From Youngiibacter multivorans (GTDB lineage: Bacteria; Bacillota; Clostridia; Clostridiales; Clostridiaceae), in the NCBI RefSeq assembly GCF_017873395.1, contig NZ_JAGGKC010000030.1, positions 1 through 51,025 on the forward strand: a stretch of 51,025 nt of DNA, in the 5' to 3' direction. This document shows, one piece after another, positions 22,633 through 31,589 of this stretch (positions are counted from its first letter, which is position 1; each line of letters begins with the position of its first letter). The notes beneath the pieces were generated by a model. It saw nothing but the letters and a program-made list of their open reading frames with translations. It searched no databases and had not been told where the DNA came from. The position numbers and the translations under genes are program-made.

Positions 22633-25021
22633 ACGAAGTCCTCTCTATGACCTCATCCTGGATGGCTTCGCTGAGCCTCGTGAAGTACGCACTGTAACCT
22701 GCGACCCTTACTATCAGCTCCTGATGTTCCTCTGGATGGGCTTTTGCGTCAATCATGTCCTCTTTTGTCACCACGTTGAATTGGACATGCTTTCCTCCGT
22801 TAGTAAGGTAGGTCTTCACGACATCCCCGAGCTTTGCAAGGTCGTCATCAGTCTTTAGTGCGCTCGGATGGAACTTCATATTCAGAAGAGTCCCCTGATA
22901 CGGGTCCTGGTTGACCTTCATGGCGCTCTGCAGCACTGCAAGCGGGCCGTTCTTGTCTTTTCCATGGTCAGGCGAGAGCGATGCGTCAGCAAGCACTTCT
23001 CCTGTCTTTCTTCCGTCAGGAGTTGCTCCTGTGCTTGCTCCTCCGGGCTGATGGGCAGATATGGAAATTGCGTTTGGTACTACCTTGCCGCCATATGCTG
23101 TGTCCATAGTACTGCAGGTATCTGCAAAGAACTTATAGACTTCAGCTACCAGCTGGTCCGGCATGTCTTCATTGTTGCCGTACTTTGGCACTGCGATGAA
23201 GTCTTGCCGCATGTCGTCGTAGCCCTCCCAGTTGGCGTCAAGCGCCTTGAGAAGCTCCTCCATGGTGTATTTCCTCTTGTCATATACCAGTTCTTTTATG
23301 GCTGCCAGGGAATCTCCTGTATTGACTCCTCCGACTGCTCCAAGCAGGCTTCCGTTCTCGAAATCAAACTGCCTGTCAAGCATGTCCTTGCCGAGGCTCA
23401 CCCCGCCTTCCATAAGGGCCGAACGGAACGGATCAGGGAATAGCTCCCTTTCAGCGATGAGCTCAACGTTGTTCCTTTCTGCTGCCAGATGCAGCAGATA
23501 GTCGAACTGCCTGAAGAACGCCTGTTTAAATTCATCAAATGTAGCCATCTTTGTCACATCGCCGCTTTCTATGCCTACCTGCTCCTTGGTGTACCTGCAG
23601 TACCCATTGTGCATGAAGATATCGAAAGCCTGTGCAATTATGAAGAAAGTTACAACCTGGCTTCTTGTCTTTGCAGGAATATTTCCGTCGACGCAGCCTG
23701 TAGCGCAGTAATCCCTTGCGTCAATGAGGTCCATTCCGCCGTCTGTGAAGAACTTGATATAGCTGTTGTCGCCAAGGAATGCCGGCATCCCCATGCCTGT
23801 TTTGACTACCTGAAGAGCCTTGAGCAAAAATTCCTTGGGGGAATTCTCATGGACCCTTACAGTAACCGTAAAGTGAGGGAGGTTGGTATCCCTTGCAGAC
23901 TCAAGCAGCAGGTACGAAAGCTCGTTTGTAGCATCGTTTCCATTTTCGTCAACGCCGCCGATTGTCCAGTTGTACCATTTCGCCATTCCTGAGTTTTTAG
24001 CCCTGTTGGCTTTTCCGGATACCCTGTTTATCTTCATGCACTTGCAGCGCATGATCTCTATAAGCTCCAGGACCTTCTCATCAGTCATTGTACCGGCTTC
24101 GATGTCCTTCTTGTAGTACGGATACATATACTGGTCGAAGCGTCCTGCAGTTGTTGTTGGTGATGGGCATGCCAGGAGGAATGTGAACCAGAAGGACTGC
24201 ATGGCTTCATGGAAGCTTTCAGCAGGCTCGTAAGGAACCTTGCGGCAGATCCTTGCCATTTCGAGGAGTTCCGATTTCCTGGTCTCGTCCTTTTCTTCAG
24301 CTGCCATTTTTTCAGCAACATCAGCATAACGTCCTGCAAACCTCACCCATGCCTCGTAGACACGGATGACCGCTTCCCAGAAGTTCTGCTTCTCTATGCT
24401 GTCAGCTGAAGTATATCTCAGTTCACTGATGTTTCTTTTCGCCTCTTCGATTATCGATTTTGCGCCTTCTCTTATGATCTTCTCAAAGTCGATGCATACC
24501 AGGAAGAAGCCTGGCCCGAGGCCATAGCCTGACATAGCAAAGCCACCGCCTGAGCCGCCCTTCTTGTCCTTCCAGGGAGGAAGGATGCAACCTGATTTCA
24601 TGAAAGGCCACATGCGTTCGTTCATTCCCAGTGACTTCGACAATGCATCTACCAGGTTGCTGTTCAGTGCATTGTCTGCAAACCTCTTGTTCAGCTCGTA
24701 CAGCTCGGCTTCGTCCTCAGGAGTAATGGTGTATATCTCGCTCTTGAGCGACTCCACTTCATCCTTGGTCCAGACGCCGTATTCATACTGCATCTCCATG
24801 CCGAACGGCTTGCTAGCTCCGGATCCGCAGAGGAGGTCATCCTCCTCTATGAATATGGTTATATTGTCGAGTATGTGCTCATGGAGCTTCGCTCTTCTTG
24901 TGATCATCGGCTCGCCGACAGTCTTGTCCAGGGATTCGTTAGCAAGCCTGAACAGCTCAATGCAGAGCGGATACTTGCTTATTCTTAGACTTTCCTTCAT
25001 TTTCTGTATTCTTAAGTTCAT
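22619..25021 (-). CDS. Glycyl radical enzyme of unassigned function
   Basis: 800 residues with the full family architecture: PFL-like barrel (1-650) and a glycyl radical domain with RVAGYSAYF, radical Gly775. The thiyl cysteine is Cys443 in ATGCVDGNIP. Two residues later stands Asp445, where characterised glycerol, choline, hydroxyproline, isethionate and arylacetate enzymes have Glu as acid/base; pyruvate formate-lyase has a double Cys, absent here. The function is therefore open. A dicarboxylate-type permease gene precedes it in the operon and the activase follows. It could be an eliminase or C-C/C-S lyase with a smaller general base; fumarate-adding enzymes are another possibility I cannot exclude. 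Confidence 0.9.
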   Translation of the reverse strand: MNLRIQKMKESLRISKYPLCIELFRLANESLDKTVGEPMITRRAKLHEHILDNITIFIEEDDLLCGSGASKPFGMEMQYEYGVWTKDEVESLKSEIYTITPEDEAELYELNKRFADNALNSNLVDALSKSLGMNERMWPFMKSGCILPPWKDKKGGSGGGFAMSGYGLGPGFFLVCIDFEKIIREGAKSIIEEAKRNISELRYTSADSIEKQNFWEAVIRVYEAWVRFAGRYADVAEKMAAEEKDETRKSELLEMARICRKVPYEPAESFHEAMQSFWFTFLLACPSPTTTAGRFDQYMYPYYKKDIEAGTMTDEKVLELIEIMRCKCMKINRVSGKANRAKNSGMAKWYNWTIGGVDENGNDATNELSYLLLESARDTNLPHFTVTVRVHENSPKEFLLKALQVVKTGMGMPAFLGDNSYIKFFTDGGMDLIDARDYCATGCVDGNIPAKTRSQVVTFFIIAQAFDIFMHNGYCRYTKEQVGIESGDVTKMATFDEFKQAFFRQFDYLLHLAAERNNVELIAERELFPDPFRSALMEGGVSLGKDMLDRQFDFENGSLLGAVGGVNTGDSLAAIKELVYDKRKYTMEELLKALDANWEGYDDMRQDFIAVPKYGNNEDMPDQLVAEVYKFFADTCSTMDTAYGGKVVPNAISISAHQPGGASTGATPDGRKTGEVLADASLSPDHGKDKNGPLAVLQSAMKVNQDPYQGTLLNMKFHPSALKTDDDLAKLGDVVKTYLTNGGKHVQFNVVTKEDMIDAKAHPEEHQELIVRVAGYSAYFTRLSEAIQDEVIERTSFEYA

Positions 25022-25039
25022 ATTAATGCCTTTCTTCTA

Positions 25040-26338
25040 TCAAACTGAGAATAATCCGAATAAACCTACTGTTGCAAGAACTACGCAGACTGCCGGTACG
25101 ACCACAGCAGACACTGGAATCATCCAGGTTGTAAGCTGTTCTTTGATCTTAGGGTCAGGACAGCCGGAAATTACCATTGCACCGCCTGTTGAGAACGGTG
25201 AAAGTGATGATGCCATAGCTCCTATGAATATGCATGAGAACAGCATTACCGGGTTCAGGCTCAGCGATGTCGCAAGAACAGGCACCAGTGGGTACATCAG
25301 AGGGCATACGACGGATGTTCCACTTGAGAAGAAGCTGAGGAATGCAGCGAAGAGAACAAGCATTGCAGGCACCCAGAACTTCGGTATGTTATTCGTGAGT
25401 ATCGAAGCAATCTGATCTACAAGTCCTGCTTCCTTGGCTATTCCAAGAAGAAGGGCAACACCCGCTATCATAAGTATCGTGTTCATTGGGAGCTTCCTGA
25501 TTATGTCTTTCTCATCTCCGAGCTTCAGGGCTCTTGCAAGTATTGCTGCAATAACCATGATTACCTGTGGCTGAGAGAATGTAGCCAGTGCTTTTACCAG
25601 CTTGATTCCTGGTACCCATGTGTTTATCACTGCAGGCAGTACCATGAATGCGAATGCAGCAAGAATCAGCCAGAGAGTCTTTTTCTGAATATCGTCGAAA
25701 TCCTTTGGCTTCTGAATTTCAACGCGCTTTGCCTTATAGCACTTGAATACGATATAGAATATGGCGATTATGAAAATCTGTTTGAATGCGCTGTTGATCC
25801 ATACATAGTTCGCTATTGCAAACGATGCATCGCCATAGCCAGCCTTTTCAATAAGGTTCTTTGAAATGACTCCGCCGAATCCGTTTATCGGATTGTCAGC
25901 TCCAATAAGTGTTGCGCAGCCTACTGTCACTGCGATCATTATTGGATGTATGCCTGCTGGAATTCCAAGTGCGAATGCCAGTGGTCCTACGATTGCAGGA
26001 GTTGATGCTCCGGCACCAAGGAATGCTACAACTGCGCTGACTAATGCAATAACCCATGGTATCAGCTTCGCATTGCCGTTCATTGCATAGAGAAGCTTTT
26101 CTCCAACAAGGGTCATGGTTCCGTTGCTTGTAGCATAAGTAAAGAACAATGATATCGCGATCAGGAAAAATACGATGTTGGTAGGCCAGAAGCTGATTAT
26201 CTCAGATACCTTCAGCCCCATAACCAGGTTTCCGATTATGAATGCAAAGCCCATGGCAAGGATTCCAGTGTTGAAGTTGAATTTCCATCCGATTACAATC
26301 GCTGCCAGGATGGCAAATAAGCATAAGTATAATGACAT
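25040..26338 (-). CDS. MatC-like dicarboxylate permease
   Basis: 432 residues, about 11-12 membrane segments, of the ion-transporter superfamily. The N-terminal region (GLKVSEIISFWPTNIVFFL, then FLGAGASTPAIVGPLAFALG) resembles the MatC dicarboxylate carrier family. GGGGAG precedes the ATG. It opens the operon with the glycyl radical enzyme, so it probably imports that enzyme's substrate, most likely a di- or hydroxycarboxylate. The family level is fairly sure, the substrate is not. Confidence 0.75.
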   Translation of the reverse strand: MSLYLCLFAILAAIVIGWKFNFNTGILAMGFAFIIGNLVMGLKVSEIISFWPTNIVFFLIAISLFFTYATSNGTMTLVGEKLLYAMNGNAKLIPWVIALVSAVVAFLGAGASTPAIVGPLAFALGIPAGIHPIMIAVTVGCATLIGADNPINGFGGVISKNLIEKAGYGDASFAIANYVWINSAFKQIFIIAIFYIVFKCYKAKRVEIQKPKDFDDIQKKTLWLILAAFAFMVLPAVINTWVPGIKLVKALATFSQPQVIMVIAAILARALKLGDEKDIIRKLPMNTILMIAGVALLLGIAKEAGLVDQIASILTNNIPKFWVPAMLVLFAAFLSFFSSGTSVVCPLMYPLVPVLATSLSLNPVMLFSCIFIGAMASSLSPFSTGGAMVISGCPDPKIKEQLTTWMIPVSAVVVPAVCVVLATVGLFGLFSV

Positions 26339-26791
26339 GGCTTAATCTCCCCTTTTATCTTTTATTGAAAGTACTTTTCGTGATAAGGTTATCATCGCCA
26401 AATAATTAACACAATTACGTTTTCATATTTTGCTGATTCTTAGGCGGTGCGCATAATCTATTCCAGTTGCCATGTGACAAATGCATACATATTCCTTAGT
26501 ATCAGGGATGCAGACCAGCGTCCCATCCCTGTGCCTTACACGCAGGAAATCTCTTCTGATTAAGACGCTTGTTGGATGGAGGCCTTGATGTAGCAAAATT
26601 ATCTGCTTTCGTTTATAATTCAATTGTCTGTCAGCAAGATACGATATGGAAGTTGAAGCTGTCATGACAAATACCAACTTTGCATGCATATCATGGAATA
26701 AGAAATGCTCGATCATCACTTACTCACCTTCATATGAGCTTGATATTTTTACAGCAATAATTCGCAACGTGCCATTACGGAGGAATTTCAG
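26339..26791. other. Divergent control region between permease operon and PucR gene
   Basis: 453 bp. It contains a palindrome TGATAA-GG-TTATCA (26381-26394) close to the permease start, and an open frame of 98 codons on minus (26423-26719) with AAGGTGAG before its ATG. That frame has no recognisable domain and would end only about 85 bp before the permease start; I keep it as doubtful. A GGAGG site near 26781 serves the PucR gene. No clear consensus promoter was found. Confidence 0.5.
26423..26719 (-). CDS. Doubtful hypothetical protein, 98 residues
   Basis: An open frame with an acceptable ribosome binding site (AAGGTGAG, about 7 nt before tandem ATG codons). The product is basic, with scattered Cys and His (LVCIPDTKEYVCICHM) and no domain I recognise. 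It lies on the same strand as the permease operon, 84 bp upstream of it. It may be a small real gene, a remnant or chance. No function is proposed. Confidence 0.25.
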   Translation of the reverse strand: MMIEHFLFHDMHAKLVFVMTASTSISYLADRQLNYKRKQIILLHQGLHPTSVLIRRDFLRVRHRDGTLVCIPDTKEYVCICHMATGIDYAHRLRISKI

Positions 26792-28369
26792 ATGCCCAAT
26801 ATAAATTTCATTGTCAATGTGCTTGGAAAACATGTAGTTTCCAAATCGATTGCCCATGAGGATATGCCGGAGCTCAACGGGATACTCTTCTACAAGAAGA
26901 GCGTTCCTGTGTCGGGTTCTTTCATATATATCAGTAACGCTTCATCGCTAAAATCCCTGATGGAAAGTGATGGCTCTGATGAAAGGCTCACTATATTCGT
27001 TCCAGCTCAAACTGAAAAGACATTCATTGAATCATCCGTAAAACATAACATAATCCAAACAGATTTGGAAATCACTTCATTATATAACAGACTCACAACC
27101 CTGGTTCATAGCTACAATCACTGGCGTACGCTGCTGCTTCAGGCTATGTTCGATGGCAAGAGCCTGTCAGGGGTCCTTTCCATAGCTTCGGATCTGATAA
27201 GAGCTCCTATATTTCTTCTTAATCCATACGACAGGGTAATATACGGCAGCGAGAGGACTTATTTCAGCGATGCCTGCATCGATGCCCTTACTTCAGAAGG
27301 ACATCTTCCTCAGAATGATGCCGGTAAATTCAAGGCATCGTGTATCAGCATATATAAGAAGGACTTTTATGAGGTCTATCACTCGCAGAAGCTGAACCAC
27401 TATTATCATTTCCTGAAGATCCATGAGAATGGTGCTACAATAGCCAAACTCTTGATTGTAACGAATCCTTCGCACAGGAATGTAGATGTGAGCTATATGC
27501 TCTACAAGCTGTCCCAAATAGTCGTCAAGTTTCTCAATGATCTGAACATCGACAATCCTGAGAACGACATTCTTTTCTCATCATTCATTTCCGATATCAT
27601 TGAATCCAGGCTGACTGAATCCAGAGAAATCGAAGAGCGTTCGAAATACCTTCGTTACCCTCTCATGACTTTCATGGCTGTCATTGTTGTAAGGCATGCA
27701 GATAATCATGAGTTTGCAAATACGCACCTCATTGATGATCTGATGGAAATCTTTGAAGGTGATAACATTACCCTGCATAATAATGATATTGTAATACTCC
27801 ATACTCAGGAGGCTCGCAACTTCGAGAAACTGGATTTTGACTATGACAAATTGGAGGAGCTCATGACTCGCTACAATGCATATGCCGGAATCAGCAACTC
27901 CACAAGAAACCATGACATGCTGCGGACGCTGCATCTCATAGCAAGTGATACGATACGCCTTGCTACCACCCTTCATCGGCGAAGCCTTTCAGACAGGGTT
28001 TTCATACATGAGGATTACAGCTTCTATTACCTGATAGACCTGGCTGCCCGGAAGTTTATCGAGGAGCACCACCACGACAACATCATATACCTGATCCATC
28101 CGGCTATAGTAGCATTATACAGATATGACACGAATAACGACTCAAACCTTCTTGATGTGCTGTTCTACTACATCCTCAATGAAAGAAGCATTTCTCTAAC
28201 CGGAAAGGCTCTGTACATGCACAGAAACACAGTACTTAACAAGATCAAGAAAATTACTGAGATTATCCAGATTCCAATAGAAGACGGTCACACTGATTTC
28301 CGCATCCTGTCATCCTGCCTGATTGTAAGATACTATCAAAGGTATCTGAACCAGAAAATCAAGATATGA
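26792..28369 (+). CDS. PucR/CdaR-type transcriptional regulator 2
   Basis: 525 residues, the same architecture as the regulator at 13414: a long N-terminal half without a known sensor, and a C-terminal PucR helix-turn-helix (about 455-515) with LYMHRNTVLNKIKKIT. The conserved HPAIVALYRYD stretch parallels CDPAILWLVHYD in the other copy, so they are paralogues. It is divergent from the permease/glycyl radical enzyme operon and probably activates it in response to the substrate. GGAGGAAT before ATG fixes the start. Confidence 0.86.
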   Translation: MPNINFIVNVLGKHVVSKSIAHEDMPELNGILFYKKSVPVSGSFIYISNASSLKSLMESDGSDERLTIFVPAQTEKTFIESSVKHNIIQTDLEITSLYNRLTTLVHSYNHWRTLLLQAMFDGKSLSGVLSIASDLIRAPIFLLNPYDRVIYGSERTYFSDACIDALTSEGHLPQNDAGKFKASCISIYKKDFYEVYHSQKLNHYYHFLKIHENGATIAKLLIVTNPSHRNVDVSYMLYKLSQIVVKFLNDLNIDNPENDILFSSFISDIIESRLTESREIEERSKYLRYPLMTFMAVIVVRHADNHEFANTHLIDDLMEIFEGDNITLHNNDIVILHTQEARNFEKLDFDYDKLEELMTRYNAYAGISNSTRNHDMLRTLHLIASDTIRLATTLHRRSLSDRVFIHEDYSFYYLIDLAARKFIEEHHHDNIIYLIHPAIVALYRYDTNNDSNLLDVLFYYILNERSISLTGKALYMHRNTVLNKIKKITEIIQIPIEDGHTDFRILSSCLIVRYYQRYLNQKIKI

Positions 28370-28410
28370 CATTATGTCATCATACTAAATTTTATGGCTA
28401 TGTATAACGA

Positions 28411-28438
28411 ACAGACCCCGGTCACAACCGGGGTCTGT
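28411..28438. terminator. Bidirectional terminator hairpin
   Basis: A perfect 12-bp GC-rich stem (ACAGACCCCGGT / ACCGGGGTCTGT) with a CACA loop between the convergent PucR and permease genes. The T-tail is weak. Confidence 0.75.
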
Positions 28439-28496
28439 CAATTTCTATATTATTTACTTGCTGACATCATTTACTGAAGTCAAACCTTTGATATTC

Positions 28497-29660
28497 CTAG
28501 TCTTCGAGTCCAAGATGAGCTTTTGCTGCTACATCAGGCTTCTCGCTTGTGTTCTTTATGACCTTCTTGTAGCCGATGACCAATATCGGGATTATTACAA
28601 GTGGAAGGCACATGTAGCCGAGCATTGTGAATCCTGGCCCTACTATCTTTGTAAGTCCGAGGAGCGATACAGCTGTCGCGCCCATCATGAATATCACGTT
28701 AAGAACTACATTCTTGACCATAGGGTTGCTTATCTTTACATATTTCTGAATCCTGGTTACAACTCCGTTGTTGAGACCTATTACTGTTGATACAACAGCC
28801 AGCTCAACAAGTGCAACATACATCCAGTAAAGAACTGGTATATTGAGGAGCTTCAGTATTTCATAGTTTGGCATCTCAGCCTTAGTCAGCTGTGGGTATC
28901 CGTACTGCATCACGATGATCATTATGATCAGAACTGAATTCGTGAGGAATCCGAATATGGCAGCAGCCTTTGATTCAGCCTTGCTGTTAAGTCCGCTTGT
29001 GACAGATGCAACTGATCCGATTGCTCCGGTAACCTGGAAAGAAGCGTAGATTACAGCAGCCTTGAGAGCCGGGAAGAGTGTTCCTGAATCCCATGTCTTT
29101 GCAGCCCACTCTGTGGAGAACTGAGACTGCGGGCTTCCAAGTGAGAAGAAAAGAAGAGAAACGATAATTGCAAGCATCAGCCATGTCATTACACTGTTTG
29201 CGTTACGTATGAGAGCTTCTCCGTAGATGATGAGCATGAGTGCGATAACTCCGATGATAGCGGCGCAGACAAGATACGGAAGGCCAATCTGATTAGCAAG
29301 TATCTTTCCGCCTGTTGCAAGTGATGCACCAACAACCATAAAGTAAGTGAAGAAGAAAAGTATATCGAAAAGTATGCTGAATATCTTCTCGTAAGGGGAG
29401 AAGAAATGGTTGAAGAAATCCTTATACTTTGTAAGACCGTTCTGCCTGCAGTACTCAACGACGATGTAGATTATGAATCCAAGTATTCCCATAGCAAGCA
29501 GCGGAGTGACGAGCCCCCAGTTTCCGTAGGTGCTGTAATAGGTTGAACCCTGTCTGCCTGAAGCAGTTCCGGGTCCCATATGAACTCCGAACCAGGTCGC
29601 ACCAATTCCCATTGATGTGGCTAGATTAAATTTGCCTTTCCTTGAAGTTTTTTCTGCCAT
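28497..29660 (-). CDS. YkvI-like APC-superfamily permease
   Basis: 387 residues, about 10-11 membrane segments, resembling the YkvI group of uncharacterised membrane proteins. The N-terminal GIGATWFGVHMGPGTASGRQ is a helix-breaking glycine motif like that of APC-type transporters. It lies 88 bp downstream of the racemase gene in one operon controlled by the FadR-type operator, so it is the probable importer of the 2-hydroxyacid used there. That substrate is inferred from context only. Confidence 0.75.
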   Translation of the reverse strand: MAEKTSRKGKFNLATSMGIGATWFGVHMGPGTASGRQGSTYYSTYGNWGLVTPLLAMGILGFIIYIVVEYCRQNGLTKYKDFFNHFFSPYEKIFSILFDILFFFTYFMVVGASLATGGKILANQIGLPYLVCAAIIGVIALMLIIYGEALIRNANSVMTWLMLAIIVSLLFFSLGSPQSQFSTEWAAKTWDSGTLFPALKAAVIYASFQVTGAIGSVASVTSGLNSKAESKAAAIFGFLTNSVLIIMIIVMQYGYPQLTKAEMPNYEILKLLNIPVLYWMYVALVELAVVSTVIGLNNGVVTRIQKYVKISNPMVKNVVLNVIFMMGATAVSLLGLTKIVGPGFTMLGYMCLPLVIIPILVIGYKKVIKNTSEKPDVAAKAHLGLED

Positions 29661-29748
29661 GATTAATCTCCTCTCGATATGATTATAATAATTTTATTGA
29701 GATACAATCTACATGCCCGGTATGGAAATTTTCTTGTTGCCTGGAATG

Positions 29749-31050
29749 TCAATCTACCAGGTTACCATCTTCGTCGAATTCCATATCGAACGGTTCGCCA
29801 ATTATTTCTATGTCCTCACGTCCCTCAAGTTCTTCGAGGTAAGCTTCGGACATAAGTATGTCCTCCATCTCCGCGGTATTTTTTATTCGTACTATCCTCG
29901 CATTGCTGAAGTCGATGTTGTTGCAGGTACGGATACAGACCCTTATCGCTTCCTTGTCGCTATTCACATACATTGGAAGCTTGGCACCATTCAGCATTGT
30001 TGCTGTTACAACATTAGTCCATGTTACATCGAGGTCTATGTCGTTCATAACCCTGCGGGTAGTGATATCTGCTGCAGAAAGTCCGCATGCATTATGATGG
30101 GAGACTTCCGTGATACCTCTGACAAACATTTTCTTGCAATCAAGGACATCTTCAAAACCCTTTGAGTTAGAACGTCCTGTAATATTTGGGTCATGTCCGT
30201 TGCCGCTGATATTCTTTCCAATCTCATCGATTATGAGAACATCTATTTCCTTCATCTTGAAATTTGCAATCTTGTCTTTCGCTGCTTTAAGAAGCTCTGC
30301 ATCCCTTTCCATTATCTGGTCGTTAGGGACTACCTCAATTACACTGATCTCGTCGTATGCATTCTGTACTACTCCGAGTCCAAAGGCAATTGGAGCCTTC
30401 TCAATGAACATTCCTGCAACTTTTGGAATTCTTTCAGCAAAAGTCGGAAAACCCATCATGTGGAAATATGAAGCACCAACATGTTTAGCAAGTCCTATGG
30501 CACACATCTTCGCCAATCCGCTCTCATGTTCACCACGAAAATCGGTGTGCGGCTTGATCTTATTGAATACAATTATCCCATCGGATTCTGCTGCGTATTT
30601 GTCGCAGTATACTGGCGTACCATCTTCGAGTTCTCCTAGTTTCACGGTTTCCATCGATGATAGGATTGGAACTCCCATCGATTCCTCAGTAATTCCGTAA
30701 CCTGCGATAAACTCTTTCTGGCCTTCAGCTGTTCCTCCTCCGTGGCTTCCCATGGCTGGCACGATAAAAGGATTGGCACCCTTCACCTTAAGCCATTCGA
30801 GTACTGCTTTTACAATTCTGTCAATGTCTGGTATTCCACGGCTTCCGACAGTAATACATATCCTCTTGCCTTTGTAGGATAACTTCTGATTTTCAGGAAG
30901 CTTTGTCTCCAATTCCTCCCATATCCATCCCTCGATATCCTCAATTCTGTTCTTGTCGTATATCTGGCGGACTTTCATCATTTTTGGGATTCTGACGTCC
31001 TCCATACCTTGGATTGTGAGTGTAATTTCCGGAAAATCTACAAAATTCAT
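29749..31050 (-). CDS. LarA-type nickel-dependent 2-hydroxyacid racemase/epimerase
   Basis: 433 residues, DUF2088/LarA family. LarA racemises lactate with a nickel-pincer nucleotide cofactor bound to a lysine. Candidate equivalents of the LarA set are Arg71 (GSRGIP), His103 (MGSHGGG), His168 and Lys181 within IKPHTDFRGEHESGLAKM. The spacing of the first two matches LarA closely; the last two are 13 rather than 10 apart, so this is a divergent homologue acting on another 2-hydroxyacid. No larB, larC or larE cofactor genes are in the window. It shares a duplicated promoter with the dehydratase operon, which needs one enantiomer of a 2-hydroxyacyl-CoA. AGGAGG lies before the start. Confidence 0.82.
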   Translation of the reverse strand: MNFVDFPEITLTIQGMEDVRIPKMMKVRQIYDKNRIEDIEGWIWEELETKLPENQKLSYKGKRICITVGSRGIPDIDRIVKAVLEWLKVKGANPFIVPAMGSHGGGTAEGQKEFIAGYGITEESMGVPILSSMETVKLGELEDGTPVYCDKYAAESDGIIVFNKIKPHTDFRGEHESGLAKMCAIGLAKHVGASYFHMMGFPTFAERIPKVAGMFIEKAPIAFGLGVVQNAYDEISVIEVVPNDQIMERDAELLKAAKDKIANFKMKEIDVLIIDEIGKNISGNGHDPNITGRSNSKGFEDVLDCKKMFVRGITEVSHHNACGLSAADITTRRVMNDIDLDVTWTNVVTATMLNGAKLPMYVNSDKEAIRVCIRTCNNIDFSNARIVRIKNTAEMEDILMSEAYLEELEGREDIEIIGEPFDMEFDEDGNLVD

Positions 31051-31359
31051 TCCGTCCTCCTAAAATCCAACTTCTCAATAATCGCACCATCAGTATCTGT
31101 TAGCGGCATCAGCAAGCTTTGTCAATTTACGGCAATAACTTTCACCTACGCCGGTTCAGTCTACATAACCTCTTGTCGTCAGCTGCAGCATCTGCAGTCA
31201 CTATCCTTTTCATTTGAATGGCCGAGCTGGAGCCTCGATTTATCAACTGTAAAAATATGACCACATCCATCGGGGTGCATTAAAGTTATTGAATCAATAT
31301 CATCCCCCTTAACTAACCATACTTATCACTCATAGATTACTGGTAAGACCAGGTATCTA
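31051..31359 (-). promoter_or_regulatory. Long 5' leader of the racemase operon
   Basis: The predicted transcript from the promoter at 31366-31394 carries about 300 nt before the racemase start. It has GC-richer patches, a CTGCAG-rich stretch near 31180-31200, and a 33-codon open frame (31179-31280) ending in a Cys-rich tail without a clear ribosome binding site. No known riboswitch class was recognised, including the nickel/cobalt type. Confidence 0.4.
31340..31352. promoter_or_regulatory. FadR/GntR-type operator of the racemase operon
   Basis: CTGGTAAGACCAG: TGGT-N3-ACCA is the operator type of the FadR subfamily (FadR, PdhR, LldR). It lies just downstream of the predicted start of the leftward transcript, within a duplicated segment (see 37087-37099). 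Confidence 0.8.
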
Positions 31360-31365
31360 ATTGAG

Positions 31366-31394
31366 AGTATAACGTTTTCTTTTTCTAAAGTCAA
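31366..31394 (-). promoter_or_regulatory. Consensus promoter of the racemase/permease operon
   Basis: On minus: TTGACT (31389-31394), a 17-nt spacer, TATACT (31366-31371). Transcription should begin near 31359, directly before the operator. Confidence 0.85.
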
Positions 31395-31521
31395 TATGGA
31401 AAACGATGACATTGTTAATATATTTTCAAAGATTTTATCCAATTCCATTAAGCCCGACCAATAGAAATTGCTTCATCCATGCTATGCACCTTCAATTCAT
31501 TTGTGTTGTGTACCAATACAT

Positions 31522-31550
31522 TTGACCATGGACGATTAAAATAGTATAAT
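31522..31550 (+). promoter_or_regulatory. Promoter of the FadR-type gene
   Basis: TTGACC (31522-31527), a 17-nt spacer, TATAAT (31545-31550). GGGGG gives the ribosome binding site before the GTG start at 31590. Confidence 0.75.
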
Positions 31551-31589
31551 CTAGTGTAATCATAAGCGAAGTTAAATGGGGGAAACATA

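Larger units (their letters stand above)
31321..31431. repeat. Duplicated promoter/operator module, copy 1
   Basis: About 110 bp nearly identical in order and spacing to 37068-37176, same orientation. It covers the operator, -10, -35 and an upstream GACATTGTTAAT block. The two copies flank the fadR-type gene and the dehydratase operon as direct repeats. Confidence 0.9.

Noticed and set aside
22619..25021. Pyruvate formate-lyase identity for the glycyl radical enzyme
   Set aside because: PFL has two adjacent active-site cysteines; here there is a single Cys443 followed by Val-Asp, and the activase has the two extra clusters not found in PFL activase.
31009..31260. Plus-strand frame of 83 codons across the racemase start
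   Set aside because: No ribosome binding site, no domain, and it crosses the racemase start and its leader.
31372..31388. Catabolite-response-like GAAAACGTTATAC in the racemase and dehydratase promoters
   Set aside because: It matches only part of the cre consensus and is explained by conservation of the duplicated promoter spacer.
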